Source: Coffea arabica (taxonomy: Eukaryota > Streptophyta > Magnoliopsida > Gentianales > Rubiaceae). Taken from it: a stretch of 64,000 bases of DNA. The notes under the pieces are model-generated. The model had not been told where the DNA came from, did not search any database, and saw nothing but the letters and a program-made list of their open reading frames with translations. This document shows, in pieces, positions 50,408 to 61,877 of the stretch. The position numbers were made by a program, and so were the translations under genes. Position 1 is the first letter of the stretch; each line of letters opens with the position of its first letter. The stretch spans positions 2,294,001 to 2,358,000 of the forward strand of contig NC_092329.1 of the NCBI RefSeq assembly GCF_036785885.1, written 5' to 3'.

Positions 50408-51909
50408 CTCGAAACATAAAAATAACCACCAACCTATATACTAGTATTGGAAATTACACCTACCTAATCGTTGCTTACGCGTTAACTCATCCACTGACCT
50501 TTCTTTGCTTATATTTCCCACTGGGATTATACTTGCAGCGACGGTATAAAAGTATCAGGCAGCTAGTAGTACTCGCCAAAACAAAAAGTCAAGATTGCAC
50601 GCTGCCGGATTATATTTAACACCATATAAGGAGCAAATTGTAAACTTTGCCGGCTTGAAAGAGAGATTAACCTTGAAAATCTTGTGACAAAGGAAAGTAA
50701 AATCAGTACTCCTATGTGAACTGTGAATAAAGCTGCTAAATCAGACGGCATGAATAAGACCCGCACCACACATAGCACTATAGCAGGATGAGGTGGTCGG
50801 GAGGATGTAGCTGCAAATTAAGGCGGCAGCTATCTCTGGTCCAGAAGACAGCGCCTTTGCAAGAATGAGGATAGGCATTCAACAAAGAGATAGATGGTCT
50901 TTTTTCCTATCAAAATCTTTTACGTGCAACGGAAGAAAGCAAGATTCGGTAACTTGGAAAAATTCAAAGAGCATCCCGTACGTGGTTGTGGCTGGGAATT
51001 GGATATGAACAATTTCATATATTAGCATATGTACGTCTCTTTATTTATGATGTACTCCGGAAGTTTTCAAAATAAGCATGTAGCTGGGAAAGTCGCACCC
51101 CTCTTCTGCGGTTCGGTTGTCAAATGTAGACTGCAGAAAACCTTTTACGCAACCATTTCTTGGGTTCTCTATTCCAAGGACATATGGAAGCTGAAGGATT
51201 CATTTTGGTGGTCTTACTTGTCTTTCGTTACAAGAAAAGACAATATTGAAAAGTCATGGTCTGATAAAATTTGTCACTACTCATTCAAGATGTTAAGTCA
51301 GAATAAATTTCCCCCGTGGCACATATTATATTTCTGCAGCTTTTGCCCCACACGTTTATAGGCGAATTTTATATCAATACAATTCAGCTGACATTATATG
51401 TGGATGATCCTAACTCTCCTAACTAAGGTTATGGATGACTCATGACCAAGTCCATATTCCATGTTTGGGCCTGTGGTTCCCCTCTTGGACTCGACTCATG
51501 ACCGTATCCCAAGTTTTGGCCTGCGGTTGCCTTGTTGATGAGGGTCCCAGGTCCAATTGAATGGTTGATCGCCCCCTAAGCAGCGTGCCTCTCCTTCCCC
51601 ACGCAAAAGAATGCGTAATTGGGTAGCGGAAGCCGATGAGCAGATGAAACTGGAGGGAAAGAGTATTGCCCATTTATGCTAGTCATTGGTATCACCCTAA
51701 TCTTCCTTCAGAATTTTGTAGATTTCTGTAATTCATCTTTTACATTGAAACCAACCCTATAATCCACGCGTCTGCTTCTTTAAGCAGTATGATTTGTGGA
51801 ACGTCGCAATAAAATCAATTATCAAGTTCAGATGCATCGACTTCTTGCGGTTGTACTGTAGTTCTAACCGGAAAGGAATTGGGTGTAAGTGGTGGAGAGG
51901 AATTCGGTG

Positions 51910-52695
51910 ATGGCGGTAGGGTTGCCGCTGGATTTGCGGGACTTCCTTCTCCGAGCTCGTGTGCTGAGGCTTTATCGACAAGCTCTCAGGACCATTCGCA
52001 GAGCTCCCGTTGACTCTAGAGGTGAACCTTCTGTAAAAAATTATCATGGTTTTCATATAACCTTTTAGTTTTCTCTTTTTTATTTATTTATTTTGGTCTT
52101 TCTGGTGTTGGAGATTTGTTTCCTGGGCTGAATTAACCCAGTTTCCCTCGTTCTAAGCACCATCTCTGAGAATGTGAGCATCTACTATGCACCAATTGCT
52201 GAAAGAATAATGTTTTTTCCCCCTTTTTTTTTGGGAAAAAAAAATTACGTTCTGTTGATCGTCTTTTGATTTATTTTCAAGTCCTGAGAGTTTTGAGTTG
52301 AACAGTTGATTCAATTATAAAAGCTAATCTTGTATGATGATGTTTTCTTTCCTAGTCCTTCCAGCTGGTCTTTGTGCTGCTTATTGTTTCTTTAATCTAT
52401 CAGGCAATTATGTGGGTTGTGCAACTAAACTCACTCGGGTTGGCATGCTCTGTTTTCCATCGATACTAAACTGTAAGACTAGGAACCCTCTTGTTTTTAA
52501 TTGATCCGGGACTCATGGCAATTTGGCATTGTCTCCTCCTTGTTGGTTGCAGCTGAATTGAGGGATATCATTAGACAAGAGCTGGAAACCAACAGGAATT
52601 GCAATGACAAACAGAAAATTCGGTTTTTGATTAGCGATGGATTGCAAAGATTGAAAGGACTGGATGAGACGCTCGATATGCAAGGCCGTGGCTAA
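51910..52695 (+). CDS. LYR motif-containing protein, LYRM2-like, 2 exons
   Basis: Small mitochondrial complex-1-LYR family protein. Such proteins bind the acyl-carrier protein and help assemble respiratory complexes or iron-sulfur proteins. Exons 51910-52021 and 52553-52695 join in frame to 84 residues, the usual length. The N terminus MAVGLPLDLRDFLLRARVLR leads into the LYR tripeptide at 21-23 (LYRQALRTIRRAP). The second exon gives AELRDIIRQELETNRN, then IRFLISDGLQRLKGLDETLD, the helix pattern of LYRM2. There is no long targeting peptide, as in LYRM2 relatives. It lies in the same orientation as another LYR gene that starts about 1.9 kb downstream. Confidence 0.92.
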
Positions 52696-54583
52696 TGTAT
52701 GCAAGCTATGTGCTTTGTACTTTCCTGATGTGTTCTATGGGGAATTGTCACCATTATCTTGAAGGCTCATCATCTTCTCCTTCCTGTCACATCCTTTAGA
52801 CAGATAAGTCACAATTGATAGGTATGCTCCTCTTCCTCAGATGAAAGACATCTTAGAAAAAGCTTTTGCAGATTGTAGGCCCCTTTCATTTCTTGATGCT
52901 GGATGTCAAAGCTTAATTAGTTTTGGCAGAAATTGTCAAAGTCAATTAGTACTATGCAATGACATGTTAGGTCTCTGACCGATTCTTTGATGCTGGATAT
53001 CATACTTCGAACAATCTTGGTGGTTGTGCCATGGTATACATTTCTCCCCTTGGAACTTTTTCAGATCCTTTTCTCCCATTGCGAGTGTTATATACTACCT
53101 ACGTGGTAGCAATAGTTATTTCAAGAAAACAGAACTGATCAAATCTGATCTTTTTCTAAACCTTCATCTTCTAAATAATCTTTTTTATTTTTAATTCTCA
53201 TCTTCATATACTCTTTAAAATCATCATTCATTTCTGCCACTAGGGTTTGTAACATTTGAAAAAGAAAATTCAGCATCTCTCCTGTTATAGCCCGCCCTCT
53301 TCTTTCAATCATTTTATTATCAGTTAGTGGGAGATGGTAACCCAACGCCAACACCACACAAATGTGTCCAGGATGGACAAACTTCCATTGATGTTCAGAG
53401 GCTTGAATGCATTCCAAAAGATTACACAATGCTCACGACTATAAAAGAAGGAAACATGCAATCCCGCCACACTCTACTGCATATCATCGGAAATTTGACA
53501 ATCCAAAATATCTCGATTTTTTTATTTTCTGTTTTTAATTTTGGAAATTGAAAGCTTTCTTTTCATAAACTTTGGACTCGACAAAATAACAATAAAAAAA
53601 AAAACTTCCATTTTTTGAAACAATACTGAATGCATTAGGCGTTTTCAGGGCTGAAATTGGAACCTAGCCTATCCTATATTCAAAACAAGCTCAAATTAGT
53701 ATAATTGTATAAGCTCCTTTGCTAATTGGTTGGTCAACAAACCAAAATGATACTTCTCTTTTTATAGTTTATTGCTATTATTATTATTATTATTTACTCG
53801 ACTCAATAATAGTAGATAGAAAACGAATCTTTATGCTAAGACTGCAAGATTTTTCATGCTTGAATTGCACTTAGATTTTGATATAAAAAAAAAAAGGTCA
53901 TTTAATCAAGCTAAAATTCAAACAAGCTATATAAACTTAGTAAAATCAACCTCAAATATTTATCAGTTTAAATCAGTATTATACATTACTGCGTGTATAC
54001 CCAAATGAAACAAAATTTAGTGCTAATTTAATGTAAGAAAATTTAGATACTAATATATGTTTATCAGAACTCCAAATAAGATTGCAAACGAATCGAACCA
54101 TTCGCGAGTCGATCGTGAGTAGCTAGAGTTCGAACTAATTAAATCAAATTCGATTTCAAACTTAAGTTTAAAAATATTTAACTCGTTAGCTCGCAAGTCA
54201 ATTTGATTATATATATATATATATATTAATAATAAAATTATATATATATTTAATATTTTATTATTTGTTAAAAATTTATTATTTTGTTCATTTTAAAAAA
54301 ATAAAATAATTATATTTTTACTTTTTTAAACTTAAACTCAAGTTTAAATTTGACTCGAATTTAAACCGAGTTCGAGATTGAATTTTACATTTTAAGCTTG
54401 TTGAGCTTGGCTCGAGTTCCATCTTTATGAAACTAAGTTGTGATTCGGTTTGGTGAGGCAAAGCCCTCGCTCATTTGCAACCCTGCCCCAAGAGGGGACA
54501 TGAAAATTGTTGTAAAAGCTTGATGGCTCTCTCATGGTGAAATCAAAAGACTGATATCACGCCTGCAAAAAATTCCCAAAAAA
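52696..54583. other. intergenic DNA between the two LYR genes
   Basis: Contains an AT microsatellite near 54210-54230 and, at about 54070-54420, a degenerate repeat rich in CTCGAGTT/TTCGAATT words like the one at 14400-15240. No gene recognised. Confidence 0.4.
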
Positions 54584-55051
54584 ATGTCAAGCAAGCTTCA
54601 CGCTTATCGAGCGCTCATCCTAACCCATCTACGTTCTCACCAGCCCAACAGCCATCTCCGTTTATTGCACCATGGCCCAGACACGGTGGAGGAGCTATTG
54701 GACAGACACGTGGTGAAGAAAGAAAAGAGCTTGGATGATGACGAAAACGAGCTCTTGACTCGCCAACGACTCACCAGCACCCGTCGCGAGGCGCTGAGTC
54801 TCTACCGAGACATCATCCGGGCCAGCCGTTTCTTCATGTGGCCGGACTCCCGGGGCGTTCTCTGGCGGGATGTTCTTAGAGAGAATGCCCGGAAAGAGTT
54901 CGAGGAGGCCCGTTTCGAAAAAGATCCGGAAATTATCACCCGGTTACTAATTGGTGGTCGTGATGCCGTCCAAGCCGCGCTTGATAAGCTTGTGGAGAAA
55001 CAGAAGCAGCAGATTGAAAAAGAACGAAACGATTCTACTGGTCCCCGATGA
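54584..55051 (+). CDS. LYR motif-containing protein (complex 1 LYR family), single exon
   Basis: 155 residues from the ATG at 54584. The LYR core is at 73-75 in REALSLYRDIIRASRFF, followed by a charged stretch with DVLRENARKEFEEARFEKDP and EIITRLLIGGRDAVQAALDK, the helical layout of the family. An N-terminal extension of about 65 residues (SSKLHAYRALILTHLRSH...) has basic and hydrophobic residues suited to mitochondrial targeting. It resembles the plant members described as Fe-S cluster biogenesis LYR proteins (the embryo-lethal EMB1793 type), but I cannot confirm orthology from memory. It differs clearly from the LYRM2-like gene upstream, so the two are not a recent tandem duplicate. Confidence 0.9.
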   Translation: MSSKLHAYRALILTHLRSHQPNSHLRLLHHGPDTVEELLDRHVVKKEKSLDDDENELLTRQRLTSTRREALSLYRDIIRASRFFMWPDSRGVLWRDVLRENARKEFEEARFEKDPEIITRLLIGGRDAVQAALDKLVEKQKQQIEKERNDSTGPR

Positions 55052-58000
55052 CTTTGGGTAAAGGCATTGTTCAATTTTCAATAAATACTCAATTTTTTTT
55101 TTTTAATTCAATTGACGGAGATGTTAATTTCAATCTTCTTGTTTATATTTTATTATTGTAGGCACTCGTATAAGCCCTAGAAAAATTGGGATTTTGATAT
55201 GACTTGTGTATTTGTTTTTTAACTGCTCTTTCCGGAGATAAGAAATGGTTCACCTGAAAGACCCAATTATCATAGATATAGTTGGTTCTGAATTTTCTTC
55301 TCTGAAATAGTCAGTTCATTTCTGCATATGGCCAATCAGTCGTCACAACTTTGCTTGTAATGTGAGCTTTGTCTGGTATGCTGATTACTCTGAATTGCTA
55401 ATTTTCAGCACTGCACTCTGTTTTCAATTGAGCTCTTTAGGTATATTTCAAAGAGGAAGACTTTTAGTTAAAAATGTACACAGGTAATATGGATCTTTAT
55501 AGGAAATATCATCCGTTGTTGTGTGAAGTGCAAGTGATTGATATACAGAGGTCGTTAATGACTATGATATTATGCCATACAAGATTCAAGGAATATAGTT
55601 CTGTTGAAGCTGAGCTGTGAGATATGCGGGAGAAGCATATATCATTCAGTCATAAACTCATATCTGTTGTACAGGCAGTAGGTCTCGGCTTTGGTTCTGT
55701 CCCTTCCTTTCTAAGCATACCAACAGAGGAATCGCAAATCAATTTCATCTTCTAAGTTATTATTTTCTGGTTTGTTTTATATCCAGTCAGTGGCTTGGTG
55801 GTTTCAAATACAAATTAAGATTTTGCTGTATTAAGAGCGTAAAGTTTGAATCCTGGTATCATAATAACATGTGAGGTTGATATGCACATTTTCAGCTGCC
55901 TGAAAGGGTGGACGATGACCTCGTGATTTTTTGGAATTCATGAATAAAGTGATGATTTGGCCACAAAATTATTATTGATTAGCTGTTGAGGCTCTTTGTT
56001 GTACAAGATGGAATTTGTAACCCGACAATGAGGGCAACAGACGTAGGAACTCTGATTCTTCTGGTCCTCATGTTTGACAATAGCGAATGAGAGCCTAGAA
56101 TGTGATTGCTAGTGTTTTCATGAGTTGACTGTAACAATATACAGAGTGGGCTGCCGTTTCAGTTCGGGACAATCTGAAGCTTCTTATTTCACTTTGTCTT
56201 AGATTCTTAGACTTGCTTCCTGTAGCAATGTAAAGAATTTTTCAATGACATGATCTCCTGTCGAGAGCCAAAAACTTTGTGTATGATGTACATCTTATAC
56301 ATGGTGAACAGAGTTCAAATGCTAAATCTCTTTCTAGATGGTACTGCTGCATAATGTAAATTGTCGGGTGTATAAGGTAACTTAAGTCATGCATGCATGG
56401 TTGTATTCATGTTTAGTATGTCTCATATGTGAATCTGTAGCTGTCCTCTGATATAATGCTTTCCCTCAGGCAAGTACCTTATTCTGTTTTGTATCAGGTT
56501 GACCACCGTGATTGGCATTGCAATGGTAAACAAAAGCTATGTCTACACCAGACTTAAAGAAAAACCCTTTTGAAGGTTGCGGTGATTGGCTGCTAAGAAT
56601 TCCATGATGTCAAGGGTGACAACGGATGAGCAATGACCTAATCAGAGAGCAAGGAGTTGCACATCTACCATACTATAAAGTTGATGAGTGCTCTTTTTTT
56701 TTGTTTATGCATTCAATATTCTAACCCCTTCTCATCTCAATTTTGAGCTTGGACGCCTATCAGCTCCTTTCTGTAAGCGTTGTGTTAGTCCTCTTCTTCC
56801 ATCCCTGTCACCCCTCTTTCACTCAGAACAATACTATTGTAATGTTCCTCCGGTAACCAATCTTGTAATTGAGTAAACCGGGGCGTGCCAGGCTCTTTTT
56901 TTAGGTGAAAAACTAGCCTTTTCCCCTCCCACGGGTTGCGTTTAAAATATCGAAGTAGTTTCGACTTAGGATGTTGTGGTACTGAAAAAGTAACTTCGGG
57001 ATCTTGATTTGCAAATGCAGATTTATGTTAATATTCTGGTTTCAGCAGATCAGCAAAGAAGCAACAGCCTGCAGCAACGATGCAGTTTTGACACCAGAAG
57101 AAGAGAAAAAGGAAGGGCAAATTATGCGCTCTCCAATAGTTCATGTACAGAGAATATGTTTGATACATAGGAACAAATGCCGGATCCTTGTCTTTTTGTT
57201 TTTTTTTTTTTTGGGGTCCTTCTATTTTCTGCACATAGTGACAGTTATCAGAATGCCAATTAGTTTGGATGCACTGCTAGCAGTTTTCAGAAACTCCCCT
57301 CTTCCTGATTTCTGTTCGTGTGAAGTTTGTATGATTGAGGTCCTTCAGCTGAAGCTAGCGGGACTTTTTTAAAGTTTGAGGGCCACCAAAAATGGTCATA
57401 AGTTTCCTCGAGATTAAGGCTTCGTTTGGGAGTTGAGAATTTGGACAGAAAAGAAATTTGTTTGTTAGTTCTTAATAAAAAAGAAAAGAAAGAAAATAGG
57501 AGGATTTAGGAGAATAAACAGCAGCCAAAATTTTTTCTCCTAAATTGGATGAAAATGGAAAGAAACTTTGAGGAAGCTTGTCAAATTTTTAGAAAATGCT
57601 TATTTTGTCCTTAAAATGGTCTTAAATAAATATTTAATGATTTCTATATTCAAAATCATTCCACTAATTTTTGAATGACGTACAATAACTTATTAAGTTT
57701 TTCCTTCTTTCTTTTCTACCCTAGACACCCAAACTAAGCCTAAAGCAGTAAGCAAGTCACTGTTTATTTGCGCTGATTCCGATTTCTAAAGTCAAATTTC
57801 AGCAGTCTTCCATCCCAAACCGGGGGCCGGTGTTGCCCACAGCGTACAGGAGTCATAGGAGTGGTGGAATATTTGCGAGCCGGGGTAATACAACAGCAGA
57901 AAAGTTGCAGAAAGTGACGGCATTTTAATACATGAACCTCGTAAAATCTACGAATTCAATGGACATTCTCGTCTTCTTGGCAGAAGTCACAATTTGGCTG

Positions 58001-58364
58001 CCTTTCTTCTCTTCCCACTTTCCACCTCTTCTGGCATTGAATACAATACAATAATATTATTGTAGGACTGTTACTCCACAAGGTCCACGTAAAACCCATC
58101 TGCCATTTGAATTCTGGCAGCAAACTGTTGTAAACCGTGGATCAGTCGTCGTCCCCGTATATTACTTCCCTCCTAAATTTTCTTCCCGTATAATAATAAT
58201 ATTACGTCCCTGGTCATCAGAAACATTATCTAAAGATTTTACGAAATTTTCTTCCCGTGATCGGTTAGGCTAAACCAATCCAAAACTGTACAGTCGAGCC
58301 AGCAGAATTGCATTCCCTAACCCTTTTGGCTTCCTTCTGAAAATCGGAGGGTTTATTGACGACA
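55052..58364. other. intergenic DNA with one MITE
   Basis: 3.3 kb without a recognised coding gene. The first several hundred bases may be 3' UTR. A Tourist-like MITE lies at 57418-57740. A short in-frame stretch at 57045-57125 (QISKEATACSNDAVLTPEE...) has splice-like AG before it, but no partner exon was found. Confidence 0.4.
57418..57740. mobile_element. Tourist-like MITE (323 bp)
   Basis: Inverted ends GGCTTCGTTTGGGAG and, reversed, GGCTTAGTTTGGGTGTCTAG. A TAA trinucleotide flanks it on both sides (57415-57417, 57741-57743), fitting a PIF/Harbinger-type target site. No coding capacity. Confidence 0.65.
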
Positions 58365-61300
58365 ATGGCGAAAGGAAGATTTAGTCGGCAGCAGCATCCA
58401 GGGAAACGGACGTCGACGGTGGCGTTGGTTCTTTCGATGCTTCTAATGTTAACAATCGTGCTATTAATGCTTCTGGCTCTCGGCATTTTTTCTCTCCCTC
58501 TCGGCTCCGACGATGGACCCTACCCTGTCTATGACCGCATCAAGTTCAAGCGCGTCGCTCTCGACATGTTAGACTTTGCTTCTCTCCTTTTCTTTTGCTC
58601 GTTTCCTTTAGCAAAAATGAAACTTTTTTGTTCTATTCCTACTGCATTTACACTGCTATGTTCTTATTTTCCCTCTCCTTTTCTTTTTCCTCCAAAAAAT
58701 AAATAAAATATGCAGCGGTGAGGGAGAAGGCTTGGGGAAAAGAGGCGAACAATGGACGGAGGTGCTCTCTTGGGAGCCTAGGGCTTTTATTTATCACAAT
58801 TTCTTGGTAATATTTCTTTTTTCCCCCCTTCCTTTTCCGTTTCTATGTGAATTGCATCAGAGATACATCAGTTCTCACCCACTGCTTCATTCTTTTTCCC
58901 TTTTACACATTATTTTGCATTAAGACGAGAACTTAGATTAGTATTGGTTCATTTATAGACTTCTCTTGCCAAAAAAGAAAAGATTTTTTTTTGTTTTTTC
59001 ATCTTTCTTTGAATATCAAATGTATCTATAACGTGGTATGAGCTATCTAAAAGCGTTTGCAGAATGAAATTTCAGAAAATATCATGTTTGTTGTAATTTT
59101 GTGCTATCTGAGAGAAAATGTGTTGAAATTATGAATTATATATATTGTTTCTGAAAATGTTGGCTCTGTTTCTCGTTTTCACAGTCTAAGGAAGAATGCG
59201 AGTATCTAATTGATCTTGCCAGACCTCACATGGTTAAATCAACAGTCGTGGATAGCAAAACTGGTCAGAGTAAAGATAGCAGGTTTGTACTGCTCCATTT
59301 CCACATGGTTTCTTGCTTTCACTAAATAGGTGAAAATTGAACTCTTCATTCTTCATTTTTTTTGTCTTTTTTCTAATGATCCACCTATACTATGGAGGTA
59401 ATAATGTCTTATTGCAGGGTGCGTACAAGTTCTGGAATGTTTATGAGGAGGGGAGGGGATAAAGTCATCAGAAACATCGAGAAAAGGATAGCAGACTACA
59501 CCTTCATTCCTGTAGGTATGACAGTTAAAGAGCCATTCATAAAACTTGTCCTCACTGCTGCAGTGCCTGCTGTTATAATAATTAATATGTTCTTATCTAT
59601 GTGCTCTCCTGTAATCTCCTTTCTAGTTGATAGTAAGTCCGTAGAGTTTTTGCTTTGATACTTGGAATTTAATTATCATTTAACGTGGAGGTTCAATATA
59701 AGCACAGCATGAAGTTTGTACAAGTTATAACCTGGTAGCATGGAGATGACATTTTCATGTCTGTGATACTACACAATGTTCAGATCGTATTTACCTAAAG
59801 TCTCTGATTTGCTATTCTTAGAGAATGTTAAATTTCTAGTTCTATGAGTTCCTCTTCATTACAATTTCCTAATCTTACAGAAGTGACGTGAATTATTGAC
59901 TTGTACTCGCACTTAGCTGACAGAAGTTGTTCTGACATGTGACCTGGCTGTAGTATGTTACAATGGAAATGAAGCAACTTGCATTATTCTCTTGTTCTGC
60001 TGAGTTTTTCAAGATTGCTTTTGTGATTAAGTTCTGAGATAAAAGATAGATAGTAGAGTTAATTCTATCTCCTATATGTTATGTTAAATTTGGACAACTG
60101 CTTATCTGTTGCACTAATTATAGATTAAAAGGTAATGCTGACATTGTGGATGCCACATCGTGAATGACTACAGCTGATGCTTCCACTCACGTAGTTAAGA
60201 TAGACCAGTTGGGCACATGTAAAGACCCAATGGTTCCCAAAAGAAGCACATTAGTCAAAAGACATATGATATTGAAAAAATAAACTTAAATTACATCTCA
60301 TCCTTCTTCAGACTCTGTCATTTCTATCAGAGGTCTTTCCATTGTTTCTTTTTCATCCTACTGTCCCTTTCTTAGATGTTTCTTTCTTGCTGTCATGTGC
60401 AAATTCCATCAATGGAATTAAATTGGATGTCATAAAATATTGTTGATGATGAATTCTGCATAATTTTATCGACAAACTTGTTCAGTTATGTGCTGCTTGA
60501 GCTGTGTATCTACCAAACACATGATGATGCTGTTGTAGTTTGTGGTTTGCTATAAACCTAAAATATGACTGTAATAGTCATTTTGATAGAAAGAATGTCT
60601 TTAATGCCCTGAGTAGTGTTCATCGAATTCTATGTGTTACTAGTGCAGGCATCGCCTGACTGACGTTTGATGATACCTTCGTTTTATCGACAAACTTGTT
60701 CAGTTACGTGCTGCTTGAGCTATGTATCTACCAAACACATGATGATGCTGTTGTAGTTTGTGGTTTGCTATAAACCTAAAATATGACTGTAATAGTCATT
60801 TTGATAGAAAGAATGTCTTTAATGCCCTGAGTAGTGTTCATCGAATTCTATATTACTAGTGCAGGCATCGCCTGACTGACGTTTGATGATACCTTCGTTG
60901 TAGAAAAATATGAGGTACCCTTATAGATTTGAATATTTTGCTTGTTATCTCTCAGCTGATATGGTTCGTTTGACGTTGTACTCTCCTAGATTTTTTTTTT
61001 TTTTGGGTGCTTTCTGACTAAACTGAGACTTGTTACAGACCATGGAGAAGGCCTTCAAGTTCTTCACTATGAAGTTGGGCAAAAGTATGAACCTCACTAT
61101 GATTACTTCCTTGACAAATACAACACAAAAAATGGCGGCCAACGTATAGCTACACTTTTGATGTATCTGTGAGTTGTATATCTTTTGTCTACAAATTGGA
61201 TCCCAGCATAGCTGTTAAAACATTGTGCTAACTTGCATTAAGATTAGTTCCTTGTGAAATTCTATTCACTACCTGATAAAGTTTTGGGTTTTTCTTTTCT

Positions 61301-61877
61301 GTGACGTGCAGATCAGATGTCGAAGAAGGTGGAGAGACAGTTTTTCCTGCTTCAACAGGGAATTTTAGCACCGCTCCAGGGTGGAATGAGATGTCAGAAT
61401 GTGCAAAAAGGGGACTTTCTGTGAAACCGAAAATGGGTGCTGCTTTGCTTTTCTGGAGTATGAGACCAGATGCCACTTTGGATCCATCAAGTTTGCATGG
61501 TAAAGTTCCTCCCTCAAGCAGATTTTCCACTCACCCCCTCTCCCCACTTCTTTCCCAACCTCTTCCATGGCTGCACAAAGAAAGAAGGTATAACCAGATA
61601 AGAGACAGCCAAAAGAAAGCTGAAAGCCACGTGGTAAAATTGGATAAAATTCTCATATTAAAGACTGATGCAAATATCCACTTTGTGGTTGTATCAGTTG
61701 ATATCATGTTGATTTTTCAAAGAGTGTCTTGTTAATTTAATATCCAGATTCCTTCACACGAGGAAGTAATTAGGATTTGATTTCTTTTCTCACTTTAATG
61801 CAGGTGGTTGCCCTGTGATTAGAGGTAACAAGTGGTCATCTACGAAGTGGATGCATGTTGAGGAATATAAAGTCTAG
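58365..61877 (+). CDS. prolyl 4-hydroxylase, type II membrane protein, 7 exons
   Basis: Fe(II)/2-oxoglutarate dioxygenase of the ER/Golgi that hydroxylates proline in cell-wall extensins and arabinogalactan proteins and in peptide hormones, before glycosylation. Exons: 58365-58567, 58716-58806, 59185-59282, 59418-59515, 61039-61168, 61312-61499, 61804-61877. They join in frame to 293 residues. A basic N tail is followed by one transmembrane segment at about 20-45 (VALVLSMLLMLTIVLLMLLA). The catalytic domain has WTEVLSWEPRAFIYHNFL, SSGMFM, the iron ligands H183 and D185 in EPHYDYF, the distal His H269 in SSLHGGCPV, and the 2-oxoglutarate lysine K279 in GNKWSSTKW. All catalytic residues are intact. 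It ends WMHVEEYKV without a ShK-type C-terminal domain. Intron 4 is about 1.5 kb and holds a tandem duplication of about 217 bp. Confidence 0.96.
60464..60897 (+). repeat. tandem duplication (218 + 216 bp) in intron 4 of the prolyl hydroxylase gene
   Basis: Copy 1 at 60464-60681 and copy 2 at 60682-60897 both start TTTTATCGACAAACTTGTTC and end TTTGATGATACCTTCG. They differ by two substitutions (TTATGTG/TTACGTG and GCTGTGT/GCTATGT) and a small indel near CTATGTGTTAC/CTATATTAC. The near identity indicates a recent event. Confidence 0.95.

Larger units (their letters stand above)
48093..51909. other. intergenic DNA with inverted-repeat elements
   Basis: Holds a probable Mutator-type MITE (48697-49031) and a longer Mutator-like element (49516-50407). 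From about 51400 there is the upstream region of the LYR gene, including an imperfect direct repeat around CTCATGACCAAGTCC and CTCATGACCGTATCC (51439-51540). No coding gene recognised. Confidence 0.45.

Noticed and set aside
53139-53429. Minus-strand frame of 96 codons between the LYR genes
   Set aside because: AT-rich, no recognised domain, no clear Met-proximal context, overlapped by a plus-strand frame of similar quality.
57004-57372. Plus-strand frame with QISKEATACSNDAVLTPEE
   Set aside because: It looks exon-like and follows an AG, but no adjoining exon, start or known family could be found; the downstream part is low-complexity.
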